Shown here piece after piece: positions 1-10,058 of a stretch of DNA of 64,000 bases; positions within the stretch are counted from its first letter, which is position 1, and the number at the start of each line of letters is the position of its first letter. The translations under genes and the position numbers were made by a program. Origin of the DNA: Ambrosia x helenae. Lineage: Eukaryota > Streptophyta > Magnoliopsida > Asterales > Asteraceae. The notes beneath the pieces were generated by a model. That model did no database searches and was not told the DNA's origin. It worked only from the letters and a program-made list of their open reading frames with translations. The stretch covers positions 28,911,992 to 28,975,991 of the forward strand of contig CM061224.1 of assembly GCA_030844895.1 (NCBI GenBank), read 5' to 3'.

Positions 1-3000
1 GTGTGTCAAAACGAGCCGAAGACAACCCTTTGGTCAAGATATCTGCAAGCTGAGCCATACTAGAGACATATCGAACCACAAGAGATCCTACAAGCACCAT
101 CTGTCGAATAAATTGTAAGTCAATCTCAATGTGTTTCGTGCGCTGATCAAACACATGGTTGACTGCAAGATATGTAGCCCCAAGGTTGTCACACCAAATA
201 GTAGGTGGATAAGATAAAGTAATACGTAGCTCAGATAATAAAGATCCAATCCATCTAATCTCGGTTTGCAGTATGTGCTAAAGCCCGATACTCTGCCTCA
301 GTACTCGATCGAGCAACAGTGTGGTGTTTCTTGGAACTCCAACTAATAAGGTTGGGTCTAAGAAAAACACAATATCCAGTAGTAGAACGACGATCATCAG
401 GGCAACCATCCCAATCAGCACCTGAATAACCATGAATATCAAATCGATCAGACCGTCGAATAGTCAAACCATGTGTATAGTCCTTCGTAAGTATCGTAAA
501 ATGCGCTTAACAGCGCCCCAATGATGATCAGTCGGTGTCTGTAAAAACTGAGACACCTTACTGACCGCATAAGCAATATCAGGCTTGGTCAATACAACAT
601 ATTGTAATGCCCCCACAGTACTCCGATACATAGTCGGATCATCCAAAGGAGTACCTGTATGACGTGATAACTATCGACCAGATGACACGAGGGTAGATAA
701 AGGATGACACTTAGACATACCAGTCCACTGCAGCAAATCAAGCAAGTAACGCTGCTATGATAAATGTAACTCATCATTTGAAAAAGTCGCCTGAACACCC
801 AAGAAGTAGGACAAACTGCCTAAGTCCTTGAGTGCAAACTGAGAGTGTAACCGAGCAATTAAGTCTCTCACAAACACATATGAACTCCCAGTAATAATAA
901 TATCATCTACATAAACCAAAACATAACATAACATGTAATTCCATCCTGATGGTACACAAACAAAGATGTATCCGAAATACACTTTGAAAACCCACTAGCA
1001 ATGATAGCCGAAGAAAGCTCGGAAAACCAAGCGTGAGGTGCCTGCTTCAGGCCAAAAAGGGCCTTCTGCAGAAGATAAACATGTTGAGGACGAGACAAGT
1101 CAACAAAGCCACGGGGTTGTGCCATATAAACAGTCTGAGACAAATCCCCATGAAGAAAGACATTGTTGACATCAACCTGACGAATATCCCATCCTCTAGA
1201 AAAGGCAATAGAAAGAACAGTACACATAGTAGTGGGTTTCACAATTGGACTAAAAGTCTCAGTGTAATCAACTCCCTCAGTCTGCAGAAAGCCTATAGCA
1301 ACATGTCGGGCTTTATATCTACTCACAATGCCATCAGGATTAGTCTTAATCCTGTAAACCCACTTGCAGCCAAACAATGTTGGAATCAGTGGGAGCCGAA
1401 ACCGGACGCTAAGTCTGGCTGGAATAAAGAGCATCCATCTCAGCACGCATAGCATCCCACCAAACAAACCATCGCTGAGCCTGATGAAAAGTAGTAGGCT
1501 CAATGGTAGGAGCAGCAGAAGCAAGAAATGTAACATGGTCAGGAAACTGGCGTGCCTGAGTAGTATGATCCTGTAATCGAGTGGTCATCGGATGAGTGCG
1601 AGTGATGGGAGGAGGATGAGGTGGAGGAGGAGGAGATGAAGTGGAAGTGGAAGAAAACAAAGGAGGAGAAGGAGCAGGAGGAGGAGGAGAAGAAGAAGGA
1701 ATGGAAGTAGTAGAATCAGAGGCAATGGAATAGGTAGGAGGAGGAATAAAGAAGATAGGAAGAGAAGCAGAAACAGGAGGATCTGAAGATGAAGAAGAGC
1801 CGAGAGTATCAGAAACCGACTCATGAAAGGTAACATGACGAGAAGTATATGTGCGAGAAGATGAAGGATCATAGCAAAGATAGCGCTATAGCTGAGAACA
1901 TAGCCAACAAAGATACACGGTGTAGATTTGGGTGAAAGTTTATCCTCACGGGTATCATCCAGAAAAGGATAATACAAACACCCAAAAGTACAAAGAATAG
2001 AATAATTAGAACGAGAACCAAACAATATCTCGTAAGGAGAGGAGAAATGAAGAACAGGTGTAGGAAGCCGGTTTATGAGAAACACGGCTGTAGCATAAAC
2101 ATCATACCAAAACTCTTTGGTAGATGCACATGAAACAACAAAGCGCGAGCAACCTCAAAAAGATGTCGGTTTTTCCTCTCCGCCACCCCATTTTGTTGGG
2201 GGTGTAGGGACAAGAAATCCGATAAACAATACCCAACTCAGAAAGCTACTGAGCCGTTTGTCCTCGAGTTAGCTCAGGAGCACCATCACACTGTAAATGT
2301 TTGATGGTGCAAGAAAACAAATTTTCGACCATAGGTCGAAAATGTCAAAATCAATCAATGGCATGAGACCGACAAGTCAAAGGATACATCCATTAAAATC
2401 TACTAAAGTCATCTATGAATGTAAGGAAATATCGATAACCGGATCGGGACAAAACAGGTGCTGGTCTCAAAATATCACAATGAATCACATGCAATGGTGT
2501 AATAGAATGTAAAACAACATAATCAAACGGTAATCGACAAGCTTTAGACAAACTACGGGAGTTACATGGCTTATTTGAAACTTTATTTTTCAATGGCAAA
2601 GAAAGTCTAGACAAAATAGGATCCAAAGGATGTCCTAGTCTAGAATGTCACGTCTCACGCGGTAAATTAAAAGTAGTCGTCAATGAGTAAAGATGTCGGG
2701 GACTAGCACGCAAGTGGTGGAGGATCCAACCCGCAAGCGTCTGAAAAGACAAACCATAAAGTGAGAATATGACAGCAATAGGATGATCAAAAACAAGCTG
2801 AGTAATCGAAAGTAAGTTCTTGGCTAAGCCAAGAGCTACTAAAACATGACGAAGTAATAAAGTGCAAGTGGATAAACGAAGTAAAGCAGAGCCGATATGA
2901 GTAATAGTAAGAAGTGTACCATTGCGTACAATGACCTGCTCAGAGCCAGTGTAGGGAACCGCATAAAAAACAATAGACTCATCCATAGCCATATAAGCGG

Positions 3001-3181
3001 TAGCTCCAGAATCAGGAACCCAAGACTCAACGTCTTGACAAACACTAGCAAAGTCAGCATGAAAACCAAAATGAGAATGAGATGGTGGTTGACCTCGAAC
3101 CTCAGCATGTAAACCATAATGTGCTGGTGCTTGGGCCTTTGCCCGGCTAGAAAAGTGATCATACCCAAATCCTGAAGTCAT
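1..3181 (-). pseudogene. pol: copia pol (protease, integrase, RT, RNase H), multiply broken
   Basis: Segments in several frames together cover a copia polyprotein. The protease has the DSGAT active-site motif (frame 2648-3181, WVPDSGAT). A GAG-pre-integrase remnant follows, then the integrase start (2393-2626, with HCD and FIDDFSRF) and its later part (1585-2085, SPYEILFGS and VGY). RT lies at 907-1536 ([46 protein letters not shown]) and 755-982, which holds the catalytic YVDD and LKDLGSLSYFLG. RNase H lies at 255-467 (STTGYCVFL, ARSSTEAEYRAL). Several frame changes and stops separate the parts, so no full polyprotein can be made. A low-complexity Leu-rich/AG-rich stretch lies at about 1600-1850. 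Confidence 0.9.
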
Positions 3182-3445
3182 TGGGCCTGTTGATGGTCCT
3201 GAACTAGGAAAAATAGGCCCAAATGTAGACTGTTGTCCACCAAAAGAAGCACCACCTATTGAAGATGGGCTAGGCCCAAGGACCCCTTTGTCTGATGGCC
3301 CATGTGTATATCAAAGAAATATAAAGCCCGGTCCAGAATTATTACTCGATGCTTTTAAACTGTGAAAACCCTCTGCTCCTTCATTACCCCTAAAAATATT
3401 AGAAACCTTAGGATTCATCTCAGCCGCCATCATTCCTACACCCTA

Positions 3446-4359
3446 ATCATAAGCATTCAATCCAAATGCCATATTAGCCGAATACTGACCTCCATTTCTA
3501 CTATAATTTCCACTATTATTACCACTAGACCATCGACTTCCACTCATACGACCTCTATTATTCCCAAAACGCCCTCGCCCATAACTGGTTGAATCGGACG
3601 AGGAATACCGAAAATAACAGGGAGAAGCCTTATGCCCTGTTTTTGCAAAAAATTGGCATATAGTTCGAGAAGGTGAAGCTTGATGAGGGATATGTACAGT
3701 ACCCGTGGTGGCTGCCATAGCAAAATCGGAGGATTCGATGCTTGTCTTTGCAAGTGTAGCTTCATGAGTAAGTAATTGTGCCCTAACTTGAGCAAATGAT
3801 GGTGTAACATCACTATTTTCAATATTCATAACAAAGTTCTCATAATCTAGATTCAATCCTTGCAAGATTGGCATTACTAACATTGATCTGTAACAGGATC
3901 TCCAATAGCATTCAGTGAATCAACTATCTCTTTGGCTTGGTTCAAGTATTCAGTAATGGTTTTTGTTTGTTGTTTCAGCAGATAAAATTGAGTACGGTAT
4001 TGAGATTGTTTGGCAAGTGCGCGTTGAAGAAAGGATTCGGTAATGGTTTTCCAAAGTTGTGATGCAGAGGTGGAGTTTTGAGCAAGATGCATAAACGTAG
4101 GTGAAAGACTAGAGGTGATGAGAGCCATAACATATCCATCTGTTTGCTCCCAAGCAGTACGATCAGAAGTTTCAACAGCAGGAACAGGAACATCTGAATT
4201 CAGATATGAAAGCAATCCAAGTGTTTTAAGAACGGTCAATAGTTGATGTTTCCAATTCAGGTAATTTGTGTCATCAAGATTAATTGATAGAAAATTCACA
4301 ATGTTTGGTAATGGATTATTATTGTCTGATTGATTTTCGGATGTAGCAGAATCTGCCAT
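3446..4359 (-). pseudogene. gag: copia gag (capsid/nucleocapsid), frameshifted
   Basis: Structural protein of the copia particle. The likely start is the ATG at 4357-4359 (MADSATSENQ); an upstream in-frame extension is hydrophobic and reads into the leader, so I prefer the internal Met. The N-terminal part has the copia gag signature (TNYLNWKHQ, then LWKTITESF and LLKQQT, UBN2-type fold). Near 3880 the frame shifts by one; the second part continues through VRAQLLTHEATL to a basic Gly/Arg/Asn/Ser-rich tail. The CCHC zinc knuckle is damaged: CQFFAKTGHKASPC has Phe where the second Cys should be. The protein is probably non-functional. Confidence 0.85.
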
Positions 4360-4490
4360 GGCAGCAGTAGAAGGAATGGAGAAGTAACATAAAGGAATGA
4401 AGAAAAGCAATGGAGAAGAAGAGATAAACAGGATCAACAATGGAGGTTATCGGAGACCTAGAGGTAAGTCATTGAAACCCTATAAATGTT

Positions 4491-4502
4491 GCTTTGATAC
4501 CA
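4491..4502 (-). other. Copia primer binding site (tRNA-iMet type)
   Basis: The minus strand reads TGGTATCAAAGC directly after the LTR, one mismatch from TGGTATCAGAGC, the complement of the initiator tRNA-Met 3' end used by most plant LTR elements to prime minus-strand synthesis. Confidence 0.85.
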
Positions 4503-4715
4503 TGATGAAACACAGGAATCAGATAGAGAGAGAAAGAAAGTTTAGAGAGAGAAAGTGTTTTTTGTATTATGTTATGTTGTTATGAAATACAAATACATCA
4601 AGTGTATATATAGACATACAAAGTGCTAAACAACTGTCATAACTAATAACTAACTCTACATAATGGGATACAACTGTAATATCTATCACTCTAATATCTT
4701 GATTGGGTTGTAACA
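4503..4715 (-). repeat. 5' LTR of the copia element
   Basis: 213 bp. On the minus strand it begins TGTTACAACCC and ends GTTTCATCA, so it has the TG...CA termini of an LTR, and it abuts the primer binding site. It contains a TATA-like TATATATACAC and a CT-rich stretch near its 3' end, consistent with U3 promoter and R/U5. The 5 bases after the LTR on the plus strand (TTGGT) would be the TSD; the partner copy is outside the window. Confidence 0.8.
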
Positions 4716-4788
4716 TTGGTTTCAGAGTCAGACTCGAAGGGGTGGCCGGAAGGAAATCATCCATGACCAACGAGTCTCATAGTGGTGA
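4716..4788 (+). other. Possible primer-site and leader remnant of another LTR element
   Basis: A plus-strand TGGTTTCAGAGTC at 4717-4729 resembles a tRNA-iMet primer site, and a short leader follows with an ATG at 4763 (ATGACCAACGAG). The copia LTR ends immediately before it and gypsy element A starts at 4789. It may be a fragment of an older element into which both inserted. The match is short. Confidence 0.3.
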
Positions 4789-6315
4789 TGTAACACCCCA
4801 ACTGATGGCAGAAACATCGGGATGTCACGTATTGATGATTGTTCAGTAGCACATGGTAAATAATACATTTTAATAATCAATTAATTAAATTACATACAAT
4901 TGTTCTAAAAGAATCTTTACATCAAATAAGAAACACTAAATATAAATCTTCAAGAATTAATTCTAATCTTCAAGCAAAGCTATAACCCGAAACATGTTAA
5001 GTTTGAAAATAGTTTGGGTCAACAAAAGTTGGTGAGAATTACATAGGTTTGAATATTGAATAAAACTTGTACAATTCGATTGTCATGGCAAGTCTAGTCC
5101 ATATGTAAAAACAAAACTACTATGTAAATCGTAATCATAATCAAACCTTGTGACTAGAATATTGTGGTCCATCCCATACGCATATGGTTCACTCGTTTTT
5201 GTTATATGATCGATAACAATCACCCACGCTACCCATACTGGAGGTACACGTATCCGGGTGGGGGTGTCAGTCCAATAGATCTATCATTGTGTATCGTTGG
5301 CTTGTACGGAGTTAATGATTATGCTAATATAATTGTGCTTACCATAGTAATGTTTAAAACATAATGCAACATAGAATAACACATATACACTTATGTTGAA
5401 TTGCAATTGAAAATGTAACATGTTTCACCCCAAAATAGTGACATGGGCTATGTAAACTCACCTTAACGATAGTATTGAATCCCTTGATATAGAATAAAAG
5501 TGGCTCGAGTGTATCCAAGTATCACCCTATGTTTAAGGCAATAAATAAGTGTTGGGAAAACTTAAAAGTCTAAGTTTTCTAGTTTAAAAGTATTCTAGGG
5601 TTCTTAATTTGGGGATCGACAATTGTTTAATAGTTATTTTAGAATAGTAGTTAATGAAATTAATATATAAAGAAACTTAGAAAATAAATAAATGAAAAGG
5701 ATTTTTGTAAGATCTTGACTAAGGTATTTGTATTAAAATGTTGTGATGTGAAAATAATTTTTATAAACTTATTTTCTTAATTAATGAATATATAATACAT
5801 TAATATTTATTTGTCAAAATATAGTATTAATATCTAAAAATATTAAAATTCATAAATTTCAGATCATAAAATTGAATTTCTGATCTAAATGAATAAAAAT
5901 AATTTATGTGAAATTTTGATGCAAAAATAATGAAAATTGGATTTATTGTGAATTTATTATGATTAAAATGACATAAATTAATTAAAAATACTTAATAAAT
6001 GTTTTTCTTAAAATAAAATTCAATTCTGAAAAGTTTATTGGTTTATAAGTTTAAAATAATTTTTGTGAAATTTTATGAAGCTATTTAGATATTTTTCTAG
6101 AATTTTTAGTTTATTCATAAATAAACTTGTAATATATATTATATATATATTAAATAAATGATTTTTGTGAAAATAAAAACTCTATAATAAAGTTTATCAT
6201 TTATATAACATAAAATAAATTTTATAGAATTTATAAATTAGATTTGGTATTTAAAAATCATTTTAATACATAATAGCATAAAATACAAAAGAGAAGGTTT
6301 TAAAAAAAATGATTG

Positions 6316-6385
6316 AGGCTTGCATGGATCGAACCCCGGCCTCTGGCCGGTTCAAAGCTTTAAATCACAAGCCCAGACCATCTGG
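6316..6385 (-). promoter_or_regulatory. tRNA-like module 1 in LTR A
   Basis: The minus strand contains GGGGTTCGATCC (complement of 6326-6337), a good Pol III B box (GGTTCGANNCC), about 45 nt downstream of an A-box-like segment near 6375. It is repeated in the other LTR at about 15195-15265. Whether it is transcribed is unknown. Confidence 0.5.
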
Positions 6386-6479
6386 TCTGGACCCTGAGAA
6401 CACAAAGATTTTAAGTTTATTAATATACATATGTTATATGTATTGAATCATTATTTCGTGTAAAAATAAATAAAAGAGA

Positions 6480-6548
6480 GGGCTCAGATTCGAACCCAGA
6501 CCATTTGTTTTAACATCTTAGGACATAACCAACTGGCAACTGATCTGG
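6480..6548 (-). promoter_or_regulatory. tRNA-like module 2 in LTR A
   Basis: The minus strand reads TTGCCAGTTGGTTA (A-box-like, near 6540), then after a tRNA-sized gap GGGTTCGAATCTGAGCC (B-box-like, 6481-6497). The copy in the other LTR is at about 15360-15428. It looks like a degenerate tRNA gene or tRNA-derived sequence, not a functional tRNA. Confidence 0.5.
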
Positions 6549-7149
6549 ATCAGATGTTGTTTTCAAATCGTATCAGAATGGTTTTTTATACACACGTGAA
6601 TTTTATCTTCTTCCCCAAATATAACTAAGAACCCTAGTTTTAACAATCAAAACAATTAACAAACAATAACCCCAAAAACATTGGGGTTATTGATCGGTTA
6701 GTAACATGGAACAAAAACATGTATTAAATTAATACTTACAAGGCTCGATGATACACGATGAACAGGTCAAACGAAAAGTCAAAGAAGGCTCGATTGCACA
6801 GATTATAGTAAAACCAGAAAGAATTGAGAGTAAGAGGATGATTTTCGACACTCATAGGGTGGAATGGATGCTTCAATTTATAGTATAGCACATGCAATCG
6901 AAGAATTGGAAAGTTTGACCAAGGTTTTAATAAAAACGCGTGATTGTCAAAGTTTTGGTATGTTTTGATTATGGTTCGGCGTGTGTAATACGCATACTGG
7001 TCTGTCAATCAAACACCTTCCATAATCAAGCCATTGGCGCGTTGGATTTGGATTCAAACAAAGAATTCAACGGGGTGTTTGACTTTTGATTCTTGACCAC
7101 GACTTTAAGGATTGATTTAATTATTTAATGTTTTGAATACGAACATAAA

Positions 7150-7225
7150 TGGGACCATGGCCTAGTGGTCCGTGTGTTTGTGTGAAACCTCACCCGAGCG
7201 TAGACCCGGCTTCGATTCCTGCTTG
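7150..7225 (+). promoter_or_regulatory. tRNA-like module 3 in LTR A
   Basis: The plus strand has TGGCCTAGTGGT (7158-7169), one mismatch from the A-box consensus TRGCNNAGYNGG. About 40 nt later comes GGCTTCGATTCC (7208-7219), one mismatch from the B box. The spacing fits a tRNA gene. No complete cloverleaf is evident, so this is promoter-like rather than a tRNA gene. It lies opposite to the element's own direction. Confidence 0.5.
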
Positions 7226-7634
7226 CAGCAAGACCGGATCCCCCCTCTTTTTATATACAATTTGACTAGTTTCGGCTCAAGGGATTGGGTGGTTTGGGCT
7301 GGGTAATCTGGGCTTAGGTTAGCAAAAGAAAATGGGGGTGGGTAATGGTTTGTTATCAAGATTATTGTTTATGATTTATAAAAAGAAGTTTAAGGTTTTA
7401 AAGTTTACAAATTAATTTTATAAACTTTACAAAAATTTTCGGTGATTATTATTATTAGAGAAAAAATAAATAAATAAATAAAAGAAGGTTTAAGATATGC
7501 ATAGTTTATTCGGAAACTCTATATTTATAAAGATTTTAAGAATAATGAGTGGTTATTATATGAGATTGTGACATAATGAATAAAATGGGAATTTTATTAG
7601 TTTAAAACTTGGGGAAAATTTTCATAAGGTTACA

Positions 7635-7652
7635 GTCTCCCCTACTTTTAGG
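7635..7652 (-). other. Polypurine tract of element A
   Basis: The minus strand reads CCTAAAAGTAGGGGAGAC immediately before the 3' LTR, the expected primer for plus-strand synthesis. The same motif sits before the 3' LTRs of C (36828-36842) and D (38647-38662). Confidence 0.8.
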
Positions 7653-8520
7653 AACTTCATCCCGAAGTTATTGTTAGAGTATAATAAAAGTTTATAAGTA
7701 ACATGATCAAGGTTTTGAGTGACATTTGTCTGAGGTAGGGGTCCTATGGAGCACTAAACTGTAGGTTTTAAGAATACACAAGATGACCATTAAGGTTAAA
7801 TGGACCATTAATTAACCAGGGTTTATAATTGGGTACCTCTCGACAAAACTTGATAGAATTCCACACTACCTTAATGTACCTGTAAATTCATGATTACGTT
7901 CCAGACCGCAATCACCAAATTACATTACATTAGGGTTTTGTGTCCTTCTATGACTCTAAACACACATGTACAACAATCAATGCAAAATAACCTGGTGATG
8001 GAATCTTTGTATCAATGAGTCTAATAAATCTTTGTATCAAATTACGTGTACAATGTATCCAAAAATGAGTCCAACCGTTGAGTAGGAAAAAGACCTCTAC
8101 CAGTCAGTGAGTAGGAACCTCTACCGATTGTTGAGCAGGTGCAATAGCCTCTACCAGTCGTTGAGCAGGTTATTAGAACCTCTACCGACTGTTGAGCAGG
8201 CATGATGACCTCTACCAATCGTTGAGTAGGTTTTTAGAAATTTTACCAACTGTTGAGCAGGTACTTCTTCCCCAACAAGTTGTTGATTAAATGTGATAAT
8301 TTTTCACACATAAATTGCAAATTGATAATATGTTTATGTAAGCAAGTTTATAAGTGTAACAAGTATAGTATGTGAGTTGTAATTGTATAGGTTTAGATGT
8401 CAATATATCAATTAGTTCACATTCAACCAGGCATGTATGAATGAATATACATGATAACCAAACTCTCATAAAAGAGGCAAAAAAATTTTTAGTACTAGGA
8501 TTTATTACTTGAATCAAAAT
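7653..8520 (-). other. 3' untranslated region of element A with minisatellite
   Basis: No coding frame of interest. It holds the conserved CTTCGGGATGAAG-like stretch next to the polypurine tract and a minisatellite at 8066-8287. The sequence TGCGGTCCGGAACG-like/TAATCATGAATTTACAGG (complement near 7880-7920) is shared with C and D. Confidence 0.6.
8066..8287 (-). repeat. Minisatellite of about 33-bp imperfect units (A copy)
   Basis: Seven or so imperfect direct repeats built on CCTCTACC(A/G)(A/G)T(C/T)GTTGAGCAGGT, separated by 8-12 variable bases. Homologous arrays lie in element C (about 36275-36397, plus strand) and D (39121-39355). In all three the array is between gag (or its former site) and the polypurine tract. 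Confidence 0.85.
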
Positions 8521-9247
8521 CAAGGTTGCAGAAGGCGTCCTAGGCGGCGCCTAGGCGCTAGGCTGAAGGTAATATCGGAAATAAGCCCTAGTCGGAGTTT
8601 TGGGCGTTTTGGCCATTAGGCGGTCCTAGGCGGGCCTAGGCTGGCCTAGGCGGTAGTATTTTTTTTTTAAATTAGACAAATTTCTAAGACAAGGGTGGCC
8701 CGTGGTCAACTAAGATCTGAAAAATTTCTTGATACAGAAGGTAGATGGGTAGATAGAGAAGTGAAGTACCTGGTGTAGTCGTGTAGTCGTTTATAGCAGG
8801 TCTAAAGGTGGCGGCTGACATCTTCAGGAAACCCTAATTCTAGTTTGAAAGATAGCATGGAGAAGGAGGTAGTAAAAACCCTATCTGTCTCTTTTTAATT
8901 TAATTATGTCAAATATTGGGCTGGGCTGGGCTGGTTTGGGCTGTTAACCTGCTTTACTAAAAGACATGGGTGGCCTGTGACTAATATTTGTTTCGTTTTT
9001 CTATAAAAAAACCCATTAATTATTATTATTAGTATTATTTTACATATTATAAAAAACCATTAATCTAAGTATTATGTGTATATATCTTAACATATTTTCA
9101 AAAAACACCTAAATATATGTATATATATATAAAAAATACATATAGAAATACCAAAACGCCTAATTCCGCCTAGTTCCGCCTAGTCCCGACTAGTCCCTAG
9201 GCTAGACCCCACCGCCTGCCTAGCGCCTAGAGCCTTCTACAACCTTG
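8521..9247. mobile_element. hAT-type MITE, 727 bp, inserted in element A
   Basis: Flanked by the perfect 8-bp TSD ATCAAAAT (8513-8520 and 9248-9255). Ends are inverted: CAAGGTTGCAGAAGGC at the left and the complement of GCCTTCTACAACCTTG at the right. Subterminal regions are dense in CGCCTAGGCG-like motifs, probably transposase-binding repeats. There is no coding capacity. The interior contains a short GGCTGGGCTGGG run (about 8917-8933) and AT-rich DNA. Confidence 0.9.
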
Positions 9248-9309
9248 ATCAAAATGCGTCAACACATAGAATTCAAAAGTAAATAACATTATAATAGTGG
9301 AGCTTGTCG

Positions 9310-9937
9310 TTAAGCAGCTGGAGGGTCTTGATCTCGGTTTAGGTTAGGGCATTGGTTACGGAAATGATTGGGGTCACCACACACGAAAATTGTCCTCGTG
9401 TTGGCCTACCAGTTGGGGCATTGGGTGCCTGGGCATTCTGAGCAGCGACAGGAGCATTAGGGGCAGCAGGGAATCGACAAACATTTGCGAAATGCCCATA
9501 CTTTTGGCAGTTGGTACATAGACGACAAGGCACATGGGTTGGGTGGTGATACTGACAGGTGTTACACATAGGATGGTTCCCGGTATACTGTTTATTGTTG
9601 GGTGGGGCAGTGGCACCTATTGCAAAATTTCTGGCCTTGCGTCTTCCGTTGGTTGAGGACTCAGTTTTAATCTCGATAGTAGGTTGGGGAGTATCTTTCA
9701 CAACAGTTTTCTTCTCCCCTTTCCGAGTCAGAGTTCCTGCCTTCACGTTGTTATTTGTTAGGATTGCCGCCAACTGCTTTGCTTCCTCGAGAGTAGCAGG
9801 GTTCCTTCCCACACCATGTCCTGAATATGCATGGGTAAGCCACCAATGTACTTTTCGATTGCAACAGGCAGGGGGGGTGACCTTATGTGGTAGCAGTAGA
9901 CTAAGCTCGTGGTAACGAGTGTTGTAGGCTAGGTTCT
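9310..9937 (-). pseudogene. gag: Element A gag, C-terminal part (capsid end, zinc knuckles)
   Basis: Second half of gag, severed from its first half by the solo LTR. On the minus strand 9937-9813 encodes, with frame breaks, the end of the capsid domain (YHELSLLLPH region). 9339-9812 then encodes GRNPATLEEAKQLAAIL, a basic linker, and the knuckle series CNTCQYHHPTHVPCRLCTNC followed by CQKYGHFANVC-type spacing. The last knuckle (CGDPNHFRNQC) and the true end at 9310 are in another frame, so a 1-base frameshift lies near 9380. Knuckles bind element RNA during packaging. The homologous element C gag helps define the ends. Confidence 0.8.
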
Positions 9938-10022
9938 TGTGACATCCGTCCCTTTTATTTTGGCATTATTACATCTTTAATCCTTATATTTTTTCACGTT
10001 AAGAAATTCAAAGTTTATTTAC

Positions 10023-10058
<36 letters not shown>

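Larger units (their letters stand above)
1..4715 (-). mobile_element. Ty1/copia LTR retrotransposon, degenerate, 3' end outside window
   Basis: Read on the minus strand the order is LTR (4503-4715), primer site, gag, protease, integrase, reverse transcriptase, RNase H. Protease-integrase-RT order is diagnostic of Ty1/copia. The end of RNase H (a frame containing ADILTKGL) lies at the left edge, so the polypurine tract and 3' LTR are outside the window. Frameshifts and stops break both gag and pol, so it is not autonomous. The lineage within copia (perhaps Ale/Retrofit-like, from the gag N-terminus) is a guess. Confidence 0.93.
4789..7634 (-). repeat. 3' LTR of element A (2846 bp, complete)
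   Basis: On the plus strand it starts TGTAACACCCCAACTGATGG and ends TTCATAAGGTTACA, next to the polypurine tract complement, giving TG...CA ends in element orientation. It aligns with 13667-15768 almost base for base up to 6885. The central 5600-6300 part is very AT-rich. It carries three tRNA-like modules (separate entries). I see no protein gene in it. Confidence 0.9.

Noticed and set aside
1600..1850. Leu-rich putative membrane protein on the minus strand
   Set aside because: It is a purine-rich low-complexity tract within copia pol, between integrase and RT, read in one frame.
5164..5364. 66-codon open frame repeated in both LTRs of A (also 14042-14242)
   Set aside because: Short, with no domain; it lies in LTR sequence and its conservation is that of the LTR pair.
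6310..7225. Possible functional tRNA genes in LTR A
   Set aside because: A and B boxes are present, but no complete acceptor stem or anticodon arm could be paired by eye, so only promoter-like modules are reported.
8066..8287. CRISPR-like array of short repeats with spacers
   Set aside because: Repeats are imperfect, spacers are only 8-12 bp, and the array is a minisatellite in a plant retrotransposon.
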